This document shows positions 9,474 to 18,149 of a stretch of DNA of 62,931 nt, piece after piece. The stretch's first letter is position 1. Every line of letters starts with the position of its first letter. The stretch comes from Bacteroidales bacterium. GTDB lineage: Bacteria; Bacteroidota; Bacteroidia; Bacteroidales; JAAUTT01. The stretch is taken from assembly GCA_025350365.1 (NCBI GenBank), contig JANXXY010000375.1:1-62931 (forward strand). Reading direction: 5' to 3'. The position numbers were made by a program, and so were the translations under genes. A model generated the notes under the pieces. It did no database searches. It worked only from the letters and a program-made list of their open reading frames with translations, and was not told the DNA's origin.

Positions 9474-9734
9474 ATGAAAAAGGACATACATCCAAAGAAT
9501 TATAGATTGGTTGCATTTAAGGACATGTCGAACGAAGATACCTTTATCACAAAATCGTCCGCTGCTTCTAGAGAAACCATTACCATTGATGGAGTTGAAT
9601 ATCCATTATTAAAACTTGAAATCTCAAACACATCACACCCGTTTTATACCGGTAAGATGAAACTTCTTGATACAGCCGGTCGTGTTGATAAGTTTATGAC
9701 TCGTTACAAAGACCATTTGAACAAGAATAAATAA
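9474..9734 (+). CDS. rpmE2: 50S ribosomal protein L31 type B
   Basis: This 86-residue protein matches type B L31: MKKDIHPKNYR start, SSHPFYTG-like block (NTSHPFYTGK) and GRVDKF near the C terminus. It has no cysteine, so it is the zinc-independent (C-) form. It binds the large ribosomal subunit at the central protuberance. It is a single-gene unit with a perfect promoter before it and a terminator after it. Confidence 0.95.
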   Translation: MKKDIHPKNYRLVAFKDMSNEDTFITKSSAASRETITIDGVEYPLLKLEISNTSHPFYTGKMKLLDTAGRVDKFMTRYKDHLNKNK

Positions 9735-9753
9735 AATTTCGATATACGAATTT

Positions 9754-9790
9754 AAGCTCCTGACTATCATATAGCCAAGGAGCTTTTTTA
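9754..9790 (+). terminator. Rho-independent terminator of rpmE
   Basis: AAGCTCCT (9754-9761) pairs with AGGAGCTT (9778-9785), followed by a T-run to about 9790. It lies 20 bp after the rpmE stop. Confidence 0.82.
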
Positions 9791-9908
9791 TTTCTATCTG
9801 TTTATTCATATAATATAGATAATAGCGATTTTTAAATTGTACAAACAATTAAAAAAACATATAAGTTTGTGGCAATAGTTTTTAAATATTAAACTTAAAT
9901 ATTTCAAA

Positions 9909-11096
9909 ATGAATTGCATTCTTTTTGATGATGTTAGCTTTACAAACTTACTTCCACTTACCTTTACCAGGCCAGTAAGTGAAGTACGTGTTGGGATATT
10001 AAAAATTTCAGAAAAGTGGCAGAAGCATCTTTCCGAAAATGTTTCTTTTCTGGCCGAAGATTATTTATCATTAAAGTACCCGGCAAAAATAATAGATAAG
10101 AATATTCTGATTAATGGGTCTATTTTGCCCAACGAATTAATTATTAAATTGATACGTTCATTAAAGATTGGACAGGTATTAAAAACAGGCAATATTGTTG
10201 TTGCTGCTCATCTTAATGCCGATCAGACTTCAAAATTCAATGTAAATGAAATAAGCCAATTCGAAATAATTGATACACCCATATCTATTTGTAAAATAAA
10301 TTTTCCATGGGATATTTTTACAAATAACGACACGGCTATAAATGAGGACTATGAGCTTCTCACAAAAGGTAGAAAATCGAATCCCATCAGCAACACAAAT
10401 CAGGTTTCCTTTCCGGAAAGAATCTTTTTAGAAGAAGGTGCTATAGTCGATTTTTCAATTTTAAATGCTCAACATGGACCCATTTATATTGGAAAAAATG
10501 CCGAAATAATGGAAGGATGCATGATACGAGGGCCATTGGCACTGTGTGAACATGCTGTTTTAAAGATGGGAACTAAAATTTATGGTGCAACAACTATTGG
10601 ACCTTATTGTAAAGTAGGGGGCGAAATTAATAATTCGGTAATGTTTTCTTATTCAAGTAAAGCTCACGATGGTTTTCTGGGCAATTCGGTTTTGGGAGAA
10701 TGGTGCAACTTAGGCGCGGATACTAACAATTCAAACCTGAAAAACAATTACGCCCAGGTAAAAGTTTGGAGTTATGGAAAAGAACGATTTATCGATACCG
10801 GCTTACAGTTTTGTGGTTTAATTATGGGAGATCATTCAAAAACAGCGATAGGTACCATGTTTAATACCGGCACGGTGGTGGGAGTTAATACCAATATTTT
10901 TGGTGCAGGATTTCCACGCAACTTTGTACCTTCATTTTCATGGGGCGGTGCCGGAGGCTTTACTACTTTTGGTTTAGAAAAAGCCTTCGAAGTTGCCCGA
11001 ATAGTAATGAAAAGGCGTAATCTCAAGCTTTCAGAAAGCGACGAACAAATCTTAAAAAGGGTATTTGAACTTACAGAAAAAAACCGCCGACACTAA
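9909..11096 (+). CDS. GlmU-like sugar nucleotidyltransferase with left-handed beta-helix
   Basis: This 395-residue protein belongs to a Bacteroidota GlmU-related family. The N-terminal part starts MNCILFDD and has LLPLTFTRPVSEVRVGI, a degenerate nucleotidyltransferase start. From about residue 170 there are hexapeptide repeats (IYIGKNAEIMEGC, LGEWCNLGAD) of a left-handed beta-helix acyltransferase fold. It may make a UDP-sugar or acylated sugar nucleotide for envelope synthesis, but the usual GlmU GxGTRM loop is not visible, so nucleotidyl transfer is uncertain. TAAGTTTG at 9862-9869 may be its -7 element. Confidence 0.75.
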   Translation: MNCILFDDVSFTNLLPLTFTRPVSEVRVGILKISEKWQKHLSENVSFLAEDYLSLKYPAKIIDKNILINGSILPNELIIKLIRSLKIGQVLKTGNIVVAAHLNADQTSKFNVNEISQFEIIDTPISICKINFPWDIFTNNDTAINEDYELLTKGRKSNPISNTNQVSFPERIFLEEGAIVDFSILNAQHGPIYIGKNAEIMEGCMIRGPLALCEHAVLKMGTKIYGATTIGPYCKVGGEINNSVMFSYSSKAHDGFLGNSVLGEWCNLGADTNNSNLKNNYAQVKVWSYGKERFIDTGLQFCGLIMGDHSKTAIGTMFNTGTVVGVNTNIFGAGFPRNFVPSFSWGGAGGFTTFGLEKAFEVARIVMKRRNLKLSESDEQILKRVFELTEKNRRH

Positions 11097-11134
11097 CTTT
11101 TGGCTATTCACTACGTTACTACTTTCCAAGTTGA

Positions 11135-11150
11135 TGGCACAACTATTGAT
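11135..11150 (+). promoter_or_regulatory. Sigma-54-like promoter upstream of lon
   Basis: The sequence TGGCACA-ACTA-TTGAT has GG (11136-11137) exactly 10 bp before GA (11148-11149), close to TGGCACG-N4-TTGCW of sigma-54 promoters. It lies 72 bp before the lon ATG. No TANNTTTG element is apparent in this gap. A match this short can arise by chance, so the call is tentative. Confidence 0.4.
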
Positions 11151-11194
11151 AATAGCACTCAACGGATGTTTTTAAATAAAACAATCTTTCATGG

Positions 11195-11207
11195 TGTCAA
11201 ATTGACA
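11195..11207. promoter_or_regulatory. Palindrome in the lon leader
   Basis: TGTCAA-A-TTGACA is a perfect inverted repeat with a one-base centre, 14 bp before the lon ATG. It could bind a repressor or form a short mRNA hairpin. Its function is unknown. Confidence 0.4.
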
Positions 11208-11221
11208 TGTAATTCATTTTT

Positions 11222-13678
11222 ATGAGCAAAAAGAACAATATTCTTATCCCAGATATTTTCATGAACAACAGCATTAATGATGAGAATGAATATATTCCTA
11301 TTATCACTGACGAAGACGACGATTTGGCGGAAATTTTGAAAATACCCGATTTACTGCCAATACTTCCTCTTCGTAACACTGTTCTGTTCCCGGGAATTGT
11401 AATTCCTATTACCGTTGGCAGGGACAAGTCGATTAAACTGATTCGTGAAGCTTACAAAAAGGATAAAATTATTGGTACCATTGCCCAGCGCAATCCTAAT
11501 GTAAACGAACCTTCAGGGAAAGATATTTATAAAGTTGGAACCATTGCTCAGGTGCTTAAAATTCTTGAGATGCCCGACAATTCCACCTCTGTTATCATTC
11601 AAGGTAAGCAACGTTTTGAAATCAAAACCATAGTAAAAGATGAGCCATATTTGCAGGCTCATGTGGAAATTATTCCCGATATAAAGCCTGCAAAAATAAA
11701 CCGCGAGTTTGAAGCTATCATTAGTTCGCTTAAAGATATTTCGTTACGTATTATTCAGTTAAATAGTAATGTTCCTCCTGAAGCGGCTTTTGCCATCAGG
11801 AATATCGAAAGTCCTTCTTTTCTAATCAATTTTGCATCATCGAACAGCGATATAAAGGCTGAAGAAAAACAAAAACTTCTCGAAACCAGTGATATTAAGA
11901 AAAGAGGAGTACTATTACTCGAATATTTAACGCGCGAATTGCAACTTTCGGAATTAAAGCGCGACATACAATCGAAGGTAAAAACTGATCTCGATCAGCA
12001 ACAGCGTGAGTTTTTGCTTCACCAACAGATGAAAACCATTCAGGATGAATTGGGAGGAAATCCGCTGGATCAGGAGGTTGAGGAGCTGATGAAAAGGGCG
12101 AAAAAGAAAAAATGGAACAAAGAAGTTTCAACTGTCTTTGATAAAGAAGTAACTAAACTTCAACGACTGAATCCGGCTGCCGGAGAATATTCTGTTCAGC
12201 TAAATTATCTTCATATTTTGGTTGAATTGCCATGGCTGGAATACACCAAGGATAATTTTGATATGAAACGTGCCAAGAATGTTCTTGATAAAGATCATTT
12301 TGGGCTTGAAAAAGTAAAAGACCGAATACTTGAGCATCTGGCAGTATTAAAGCTGAAAGGCGACATGAAATCGCCTATCCTGTGCCTGGTTGGCCCTCCG
12401 GGAGTCGGAAAAACATCTCTTGGTAAATCAGTCGCAAAAGCGCTTGATCGCAAATATTGCCGAATGTCACTCGGAGGATTACATGACGAGGCTGAAATCC
12501 GGGGCCACCGTAAGACTTATATAGGCGCTATGCCCGGACGGATTATTCAGAACCTGAAAAAAGTAAAATCATCTAATCCGGTATTTGTGCTCGATGAAAT
12601 CGATAAAGTAGGTCAGGATTATCATGGCGATCCGGCATCGGCTTTACTCGAAGTGTTAGATCCGGAACAAAACAACACGTTCAACGATAATTTTCTTGAA
12701 CTGGATTATGACTTATCAAAGGTGATGTTTATTGCAACAGCCAACACACTGAGTACGATACATCCTGCTTTACGCGATCGTATGGAAATTATTGAAGTGA
12801 ACGGATACACCATCGAAGAAAAAATTGAGATTTCCAATCGCCATTTGTTGCCAAAACAGTTGAAAGAACACGGACTTAAAAAAACGCAACTTTCAATAGA
12901 TAAGGATATTTTGGAGTATGTTATTGAAAATTATTCGCACGAATCCGGTGTGCGGGAATTGGATAAAACACTTGCTTCGCTGGTAAGAAACATAGCAAAA
13001 AGAATTGCTTTTGGCGAAGATTACAATAAAAAATTACTTGTTGCTGATGTTCTCAAAATTCTTGGAGGCGCCAGATACAGTAAGGACAAATACCAGGGGA
13101 ATACCTACGCCGGAGTTGTTACAGGTTTGGCATGGACTGCATCGGGCGGTGATATTCTTTTTGTAGAAACAAGTCTGAGTAAAGGTAAAGGGGTGCTCAC
13201 TCTTACCGGTAATCTCGGCGATGTAATGAAGGAGTCGGCTGTGATTGCTTTGGAGTATCTGAAATCTCATTCACACTTATTGGGTATTTCAACCGATGTT
13301 TTTGAAAAATGGAATGTACATATTCACGTTCCCGAAGGAGCAATTCCAAAAGACGGTCCATCGGCAGGTGTTACTATGATATCTTCCATCAGCTCTGCAT
13401 TTTCGCAACGTAAGGTACGCGACAAACTAGCGATGACAGGCGAAATAACCCTTCGCGGTAAGGTGCTTCCGGTAGGGGGTGTTAAGGAAAAAATTCTTGC
13501 TGCCAAAAGAGCAGGAATAACCGACATCATTCTTTGCTTCGAAAATAGGAAAGACATTGAAGAAATTCCTTCGCATTACCTCACAGGGTTAACGTTTCAT
13601 TATGTAAATAATATTGAGGAAGTACTCGAATTTGCATTATTGCCCGAAAAAGTAGAGAAAGCGCTGGAAATCGTTTAA
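11222..13678 (+). CDS. lon: ATP-dependent protease La (Lon)
   Basis: This 818-residue protein has the Lon layout: N-terminal substrate-binding domain (about 40-240), helical linker, AAA+ module with Walker A GPPGVGKT near residue 390 and Walker B FVLDEIDK, and a C-terminal serine-lysine protease domain. The catalytic dyad is Ser714 (in PKDGPSAG) and Lys757 (second Lys of VKEK). It degrades misfolded and regulatory proteins in the cytoplasm as a hexameric ring. Length and motifs are complete. It is preceded by a sigma-54-like element and a palindrome, which may make it stress-controlled. Confidence 0.97.
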   Translation: MSKKNNILIPDIFMNNSINDENEYIPIITDEDDDLAEILKIPDLLPILPLRNTVLFPGIVIPITVGRDKSIKLIREAYKKDKIIGTIAQRNPNVNEPSGKDIYKVGTIAQVLKILEMPDNSTSVIIQGKQRFEIKTIVKDEPYLQAHVEIIPDIKPAKINREFEAIISSLKDISLRIIQLNSNVPPEAAFAIRNIESPSFLINFASSNSDIKAEEKQKLLETSDIKKRGVLLLEYLTRELQLSELKRDIQSKVKTDLDQQQREFLLHQQMKTIQDELGGNPLDQEVEELMKRAKKKKWNKEVSTVFDKEVTKLQRLNPAAGEYSVQLNYLHILVELPWLEYTKDNFDMKRAKNVLDKDHFGLEKVKDRILEHLAVLKLKGDMKSPILCLVGPPGVGKTSLGKSVAKALDRKYCRMSLGGLHDEAEIRGHRKTYIGAMPGRIIQNLKKVKSSNPVFVLDEIDKVGQDYHGDPASALLEVLDPEQNNTFNDNFLELDYDLSKVMFIATANTLSTIHPALRDRMEIIEVNGYTIEEKIEISNRHLLPKQLKEHGLKKTQLSIDKDILEYVIENYSHESGVRELDKTLASLVRNIAKRIAFGEDYNKKLLVADVLKILGGARYSKDKYQGNTYAGVVTGLAWTASGGDILFVETSLSKGKGVLTLTGNLGDVMKESAVIALEYLKSHSHLLGISTDVFEKWNVHIHVPEGAIPKDGPSAGVTMISSISSAFSQRKVRDKLAMTGEITLRGKVLPVGGVKEKILAAKRAGITDIILCFENRKDIEEIPSHYLTGLTFHYVNNIEEVLEFALLPEKVEKALEIV

Positions 13679-13694
13679 ATTGTATTTTCTTTCT

Positions 13695-13712
13695 TAACTT
13701 TGGTTACTTTTG
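13695..13712 (+). promoter_or_regulatory. Two overlapping possible -7 elements after lon
   Basis: TAACTTTG (13695-13702) and TACTTTTG (13705-13712) both fit TANNTTTG and lie just before the gene at 13726. The second would leave a leader of only a few bases. A clear -33 element is not seen. Confidence 0.4.
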
Positions 13713-13725
13713 GTATTAAAACAAT

Positions 13726-14259
13726 ATGAAAATGGGAGGTTTGTTTTGGGGTATTATCTTAATTATCATTGGAATAAGTCTGATTGTTAAAGTTGTATTT
13801 AAAATTGACTTTCCGATAATGAAGGTGCTGGTTGCCTTCTTCTTTATTTATCTGGGAATTAAAATACTTGCCGGAAATTTGGGATTTGCAAAATTCAAAT
13901 CCGGACCTAACGATGTTATTTTTAGCGAATCAAGTTTTGTTCATCAACAAAACGTACCCAAGGAACAAAATGTTGTATTTGGAAAAGGAGTATTCGATTT
14001 TAGAAATTTATTGGAAAGTTCTCTACCTGCCGAAATTCATATAAATACTGTGTTTGGTAACAGCGAAATTTTAATCCGAAAAACCATGCCAGTCATCATA
14101 AAAGTAGACGCGGCTTTTGCCGGAGCTACCTTACCCGACGATAACTCAACTGTTTTAGGCTCGGCAAATTATCAATCGGCAAATTTTGATCCACTGAAAC
14201 CACATCTTACCATTAAGGCCGATGCTGTTTTTTCATCCATGAAAATAACAGCCTATTAA
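13726..14259 (+). CDS. Small membrane protein with LiaF-like C-terminal domain
   Basis: This 177-residue protein has two N-terminal transmembrane helices (about 5-22 and 27-48) and a soluble beta-rich domain (about 60-177) like the LiaF/cell-wall-active-antibiotic-response domain: the alternating pattern FGKGVFDFRNL, VFGNSEILIRK, FAGATLPDDNS suggests a beta-solenoid. In Firmicutes LiaF inhibits an envelope-stress sensor kinase. No kinase is adjacent here, so the role is unproven; an envelope-stress role would fit its place after lon. Confidence 0.6.
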   Translation: MKMGGLFWGIILIIIGISLIVKVVFKIDFPIMKVLVAFFFIYLGIKILAGNLGFAKFKSGPNDVIFSESSFVHQQNVPKEQNVVFGKGVFDFRNLLESSLPAEIHINTVFGNSEILIRKTMPVIIKVDAAFAGATLPDDNSTVLGSANYQSANFDPLKPHLTIKADAVFSSMKITAY

Positions 14260-14295
14260 TTATTAAATTGCCATAATTATCTAACAGCGTTCAAC

Positions 14296-14766
14296 ATGAG
14301 TAAAATAGCAATATTCCCGGGGTCATTCGACCCTATTACTATTGGCCATGAATCGATTGTATTAAGGGCATTGAGCCTTTTCGATAAAATTATTATAGCA
14401 GTTGGTCATAATGAGACTAAAAAGGCGTTTTTCCCTTTGGCAGGAAGACTTTCGATGATCAGGGATGTGTTTGCCGGAAATGCTAAAATTGAAGTAATGC
14501 ATTATGAAGATCTTACGGTATCGCTGTGCCAGCGTGTTGGTGCCAAATATATTCTCAGGGGTTTGCGTACTTCTGCCGATTTCGAATACGAACGAGCCAT
14601 TGCACAGGTAAACAAAGCTATGTATGATGATATAGAATCAGTTTTTATACTTACTTTACCGGAACATACTTCTATTAATTCATCGATAGTGAGGGAAATT
14701 TTACATTATGGAGGAAATGCCGGCAAATTTCTTCCTGACTCAATTGACCCTAAAAAATATTTATAA
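14296..14766 (+). CDS. coaD: Phosphopantetheine adenylyltransferase
   Basis: This 156-residue enzyme carries the nucleotidyltransferase start FPGSFDPITIGHESI, with the (T/H)xGH motif as TIGH, and the family blocks YILRGLRTSADFEYE and EHTSINSSIVREI. It transfers AMP from ATP to 4'-phosphopantetheine, the fourth step of coenzyme A synthesis, in the cytoplasm. Length is normal. It is 8 bp upstream of the next gene, so the two are probably co-transcribed. Confidence 0.96.
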   Translation: MSKIAIFPGSFDPITIGHESIVLRALSLFDKIIIAVGHNETKKAFFPLAGRLSMIRDVFAGNAKIEVMHYEDLTVSLCQRVGAKYILRGLRTSADFEYERAIAQVNKAMYDDIESVFILTLPEHTSINSSIVREILHYGGNAGKFLPDSIDPKKYL

Positions 14767-14774
14767 CAAACGCT

Positions 14775-16214
14775 ATGTTTCGGGCTGTCTTCTTTCTTTT
14801 TTTTCTCGGCTTTAATATTTTTACATCTTATGCCGGTATGGTTGTAATTCATGGGAACAGTGCCGAATACAAGGGAGCTATTCTGTCATTTTATCATTAT
14901 AACAACCAAATTTCAAACAAAGAAGTTTTAATTGCCAATAGTAAAGTGAAAGAAAATGGCGACTTTGAATTGTCATTTGAGGTGACTCAAACTGACTATA
15001 TCTTCTGTCATACAGGTGTTTTCTTTCTTTACATGTTTATCGAACCAAACTGTGATTACACCATCACACTTCCTTCACGCATTGATAAAAAACAAGATGA
15101 TATCCTCAATCCGTTTTTTAAAGAGCTTAGGGTTCATCTTTTAATATCCGCATTTCATTCAAACTTATTATTAACTAATGAACTCCCCGACAAGGAATTA
15201 AATTTTTTAATTCAACAGTTCGATAATTATTTCGATCCGTACTATGAAAAATATGCCTCAAATATTTATACCAAAAACGGGGTAAAGGGTATGGATACTA
15301 CCATGCATACCATCGAAGCAACATTTGGTGGAATCAAAAATCCCTATTTTCAATCATACTATACCTATCGGGTTGGATTACTAAAATTTATGTCAACTAG
15401 TTTTAAATCACGTAATATCTCCAACAATTATTTCCTCAATAAGCCGGTGCTTTATAACAACCCTGCTTTTATGGAGCTTTTTAATCAGGTATACGAAAAG
15501 TACTTTGTTTATTTTGGCAGAACTAAGGAAGGTAAAGTTATTTATGACAACATAAATACCGCTAAGAGTCTAACAAGGTTAAAGAATACGTTGGCTCAAA
15601 ACCAGGTGCTGGCAAACGATACATTGAAAGAGTTTGTGATTTTAAAGGGGTTACACGATGGTTTTTATGAAATGGAATTCTCTCGCGAAGCTTTACTGCA
15701 AGTTCTCGATTCGCTAAGCCTAACCACTAAAATTGAAAAACATAAGGTTATTGCCGGGGATATTCGCGAAAAGGTTACGAGACTTATTCCGGGTTTTTCT
15801 CCACCTCCTTTTAAAATGCTAAATCAGGATAGTACATGGGTCAGCCTTAACGATTTTAAGGGGTCGTATGTGTATGTTATGTTTTGTACAACTCAGAATT
15901 ACGCTTGCCTTAAGGAATATGATCTGATAAAAAAGCTTTATGAAAAACATGGCAAAATACTTAAAATAGTTACCATTTCATTTGACGAAACGCTTGCCGA
16001 CACCCGGATGTTTGCAAAAAAAATGAAGTATAACTGGACGTTTCTTCATTTCGGGAATCAGCCCGAAATTCTAAAGGACTACGACATCAGAACTTTTCCA
16101 ACTTATTTTCTTATTGACAGGGAAGGTAAATTAGCCATGTCGCCGGCGCCGTCTCCGGCCGAAAACTTTGAGGTTTATTTATTTCAGCAACTTAGAGCTA
16201 AAGGGATTTTGTGA
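14775..16214 (+). CDS. Exported thioredoxin-fold protein with degenerate active site
   Basis: This 479-residue protein has a signal peptide (about 1-20), an N-terminal DUF4369-like beta domain (HGNSAEYKGAILSFYHY), a helical middle, and a C-terminal TlpA/AhpC-TSA thioredoxin fold (about 335-479) with the cis-proline segment RTFPTYFLIDREG. The usual CxxC is not present. The site reads CTTQNYAC, with Cys371 and Cys378 six residues apart, so only the second cysteine of a normal WCxxC is in place. Classic disulfide exchange is therefore doubtful. Envelope location is expected. It directly follows coaD. Confidence 0.72.
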   Translation: MFRAVFFLFFLGFNIFTSYAGMVVIHGNSAEYKGAILSFYHYNNQISNKEVLIANSKVKENGDFELSFEVTQTDYIFCHTGVFFLYMFIEPNCDYTITLPSRIDKKQDDILNPFFKELRVHLLISAFHSNLLLTNELPDKELNFLIQQFDNYFDPYYEKYASNIYTKNGVKGMDTTMHTIEATFGGIKNPYFQSYYTYRVGLLKFMSTSFKSRNISNNYFLNKPVLYNNPAFMELFNQVYEKYFVYFGRTKEGKVIYDNINTAKSLTRLKNTLAQNQVLANDTLKEFVILKGLHDGFYEMEFSREALLQVLDSLSLTTKIEKHKVIAGDIREKVTRLIPGFSPPPFKMLNQDSTWVSLNDFKGSYVYVMFCTTQNYACLKEYDLIKKLYEKHGKILKIVTISFDETLADTRMFAKKMKYNWTFLHFGNQPEILKDYDIRTFPTYFLIDREGKLAMSPAPSPAENFEVYLFQQLRAKGIL

Positions 16215-16238
16215 AACCTGCCAGGTCTATCCTGGGAA

Positions 16239-16871
16239 TTAAGGTTTCTCCTGATTTATTTGCGCGATAAAGATATCCTTAAGAGATTCAAACGTATTTT
16301 TCATAACTTCACTCACAGTCTGGTAATCGAACCATTTTATTTCTGTAATATCTTCCGAAAGCTGAGGCTTAGGTTGTTCGTAATCAGTTACCTCCATCTC
16401 ATACCATATTGTACGTTTTAAAATGCGGGTGTTTTTTTCCAGATAAAAATGGTAGGTGTCGAAAAGTCTTTTTCCAACTTCAATTTCTTTTAAACCACAT
16501 TCTTCCTGAACTTCTCGTATAGCCGTTTGTTTGTAAAATTCTCCCTTTTCCACTTTGCCTTTGGGTAAATCCCACTTTCCGCGACGAAAAATGGCCAATA
16601 ATTTACCATCAGGTCGATGAACAGCGCCGCCGGCAGCTTCTACAATGGTATAGCACGATTTTAAAATATCAAGCAGAACATCCTCATTGTCATGAAGTAT
16701 GTATAGAGCCTTTATATGATTGAATTGTTCGAAGGCTTTAAGAAGTTCATCCAAACCCTCCTTTTTTTCGTACTTATAAAACAAGCCGTCATTCTTTTCA
16801 AAGGTTTTAGTAATTTTGCTGCTCAAAAAAACAACACGATCATTATAAAAAATCTTATATCCTTGTAGCAT
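16239..16871 (-). CDS. NUDIX hydrolase
   Basis: This 210-residue protein has a complete NUDIX box, G-x5-E-x7-R-E-x2-E-E-x-G, in GKVEKGEFYKQTAIREVQEE. Such enzymes hydrolyse nucleoside diphosphates linked to another group; the substrate cannot be read here. The N-terminal 80 residues are an extra domain starting YKIFYNDRVVFLS. I chose the ATG at 16871 because the protein similarity seems to begin there. The frame stays open to 16976, but that part lies over the pyrE reading frame. The start codon overlaps that of divergent pyrE within a CATG. Confidence 0.85.
   Translation of the reverse strand: MLQGYKIFYNDRVVFLSSKITKTFEKNDGLFYKYEKKEGLDELLKAFEQFNHIKALYILHDNEDVLLDILKSCYTIVEAAGGAVHRPDGKLLAIFRRGKWDLPKGKVEKGEFYKQTAIREVQEECGLKEIEVGKRLFDTYHFYLEKNTRILKRTIWYEMEVTDYEQPKPQLSEDITEIKWFDYQTVSEVMKNTFESLKDIFIAQINQEKP
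16811..16818 (+). promoter_or_regulatory. Possible pyrE promoter inside the NUDIX gene
   Basis: TAATTTTG fits TANNTTTG and lies 51 bp before the pyrE ATG, within the N-terminal coding part of the divergent NUDIX gene. No TTTG is seen 19 bp upstream. Because there is no intergenic space, a pyrE promoter must lie in this gene if pyrE has its own. Confidence 0.45.
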
Positions 16872-17508
16872 GGCAACAATGTTGAATTTAATTCCCCGGT
16901 ATTTACTACAAAGTAAAGCAATAAAGTTAGAACCAACAAAACCATTTAATTGGGCTTCGGGATGGAAATCGCCCATCTATTGCGATAACCGGATAACCCT
17001 TTCGTTTCCCGAAATCCGAACAGCTATTAGAAATTCTTTTGTTGAAACGATAAAAGAATGTTATCCATCGGTAGAGGTGATTGCAGGCGTTGCCACGGGA
17101 GCTATTGCTCAGGGGGCGCTGGTTGCTGAGGCCATGAAAGTACCCTTTGCTTATGTGCGGTCGTCGCCTAAAAAACATGGTATGGAAAACCTGATTGAAG
17201 GTATAGTAAATCCAGGACAAAAAGTGGTTGTTATTGAGGATCTTATTTCAACCGGAGGAAGCAGCCTTCAGGCAGTTGAAGCCCTGCGTAAGGCTGGAGC
17301 TGAAGTACTGGGAATGGTAGCTATTTTTACCTATGGGTTTTCAGTTGCCGAAGAAAACTTTAAAGCTGCCGATTGCAAACTGGTTACGCTAACAAACTAT
17401 ATGGAGCTTTTGAATTTTGCCCTGGAGTCGAATTATATTAAAAAGGACGAATTGGAAGTTTTGCAGCAGTGGAGACAGAGTCCGGATACATGGATGCAGG
17501 ATAAATAA
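16870..17508 (+). CDS. pyrE: Orotate phosphoribosyltransferase
   Basis: This 212-residue enzyme has the PyrE start region LLQSKAIKLEPTKPFNWASGWKSPIYCDNR (cited in part) and the PRPP-binding loop VVVIEDLISTGGSS near residue 120. It joins orotate to PRPP to form OMP, the fifth step of pyrimidine synthesis. The ATG at 16870 or the one at 16879 may be the start; both give an intact protein. It is followed after 29 bp by an SRPBCC protein, probably in the same transcript. Confidence 0.95.
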   Translation: MATMLNLIPRYLLQSKAIKLEPTKPFNWASGWKSPIYCDNRITLSFPEIRTAIRNSFVETIKECYPSVEVIAGVATGAIAQGALVAEAMKVPFAYVRSSPKKHGMENLIEGIVNPGQKVVVIEDLISTGGSSLQAVEALRKAGAEVLGMVAIFTYGFSVAEENFKAADCKLVTLTNYMELLNFALESNYIKKDELEVLQQWRQSPDTWMQDK

Positions 17509-17537
17509 ATGTTATTAATCAAGAAAGTAATAATGCT

Positions 17538-17945
17538 ATGGAAACTAAGATAGAAAGCCGTGTTGGTACAATTCAATCGAGTGACGAGAGAATCTATACC
17601 TTTATCTCGAACTTCAACAATTTTAAACAATTTATACCAGCCGATAAGGTTCACGATTTTGAGTCCACCGAAGATAGTTGCAAATTTTCAGTGGCAGGTG
17701 TTGGTAAGGTGGGACTTCAGATAATGGAACGTGAACCTTTTAAAACCATCAAAATTACCGGCGATGGAATGGCAAATCAAAAATTCAGCTTCTGGGTACA
17801 GCTGGTGCGAAAAGAAGAAAATGACACTCGCATTAAACTCACTATTAAGGCTGATCTGAATCCTATGCTGAAAATGATGGCACAAAAACCGCTTCAGAAT
17901 TTTCTTGATAAACTTGTGGATGCACTGGAAAAAATGAGGTTTTAA
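17538..17945 (+). CDS. SRPBCC (START-like) family protein
   Basis: This 135-residue protein looks like the helix-grip fold of the polyketide cyclase/SRPBCC superfamily: an N-terminal beta strand, LSNFNNFKQFIPADKV-like helix pair, central antiparallel strands, and a long C-terminal helix (MAQKPLQNFLDKLVDALEKM). Such proteins bind hydrophobic ligands. Its ligand is unknown. It sits directly behind pyrE, an arrangement I have seen in related genomes. Confidence 0.7.
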   Translation: METKIESRVGTIQSSDERIYTFISNFNNFKQFIPADKVHDFESTEDSCKFSVAGVGKVGLQIMEREPFKTIKITGDGMANQKFSFWVQLVRKEENDTRIKLTIKADLNPMLKMMAQKPLQNFLDKLVDALEKMRF

Positions 17946-17975
17946 GAGTTTTTTTGCTGAAAAAAGTAACCTACG

Positions 17976-18002
17976 TTCGGCTTAGGCTGTGCCTTAGCCG
18001 AA
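17976..18002 (+). repeat. Hairpin between the SRPBCC gene and the Gfo/Idh gene
   Basis: TTCGGCTTAGGC (17976-17987) pairs with GCCTTAGCCGAA (17991-18002) with one mismatch and a three-base loop. No T-run follows, so it is not a standard terminator. A weaker TTTTTT/AAAAAA pair lies at about 17949-17966. The hairpin may end or stabilise the pyrE-SRPBCC transcript. Confidence 0.55.
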
Positions 18003-18149
18003 TATATCCTTCAAGCTGTGCCTGATTTTATATGGAAATTATTTAAATCATCCATCCATTCAGGGATATTTTTTAACTTGCACAGGCATTCTGGAGGATG
18101 CACTTTTCAATCGCGTGATGATAAATCATTAACTACTAATTCATTCAAA

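Noticed and set aside
9870..9886. TGGCAATAGTTTTTA before the GlmU-like gene as a sigma-54 promoter
   Set aside because: It lacks the CAC block and the GC/GA at the -12 position; a TANNTTTG element at 9862 is a better candidate.
11153..11160. Half of a CIRCE heat-shock element (TAGCACTC) before lon
   Set aside because: The inverted GAGTGCTAA half is not present at the 9-bp spacing, so it is not a CIRCE site.
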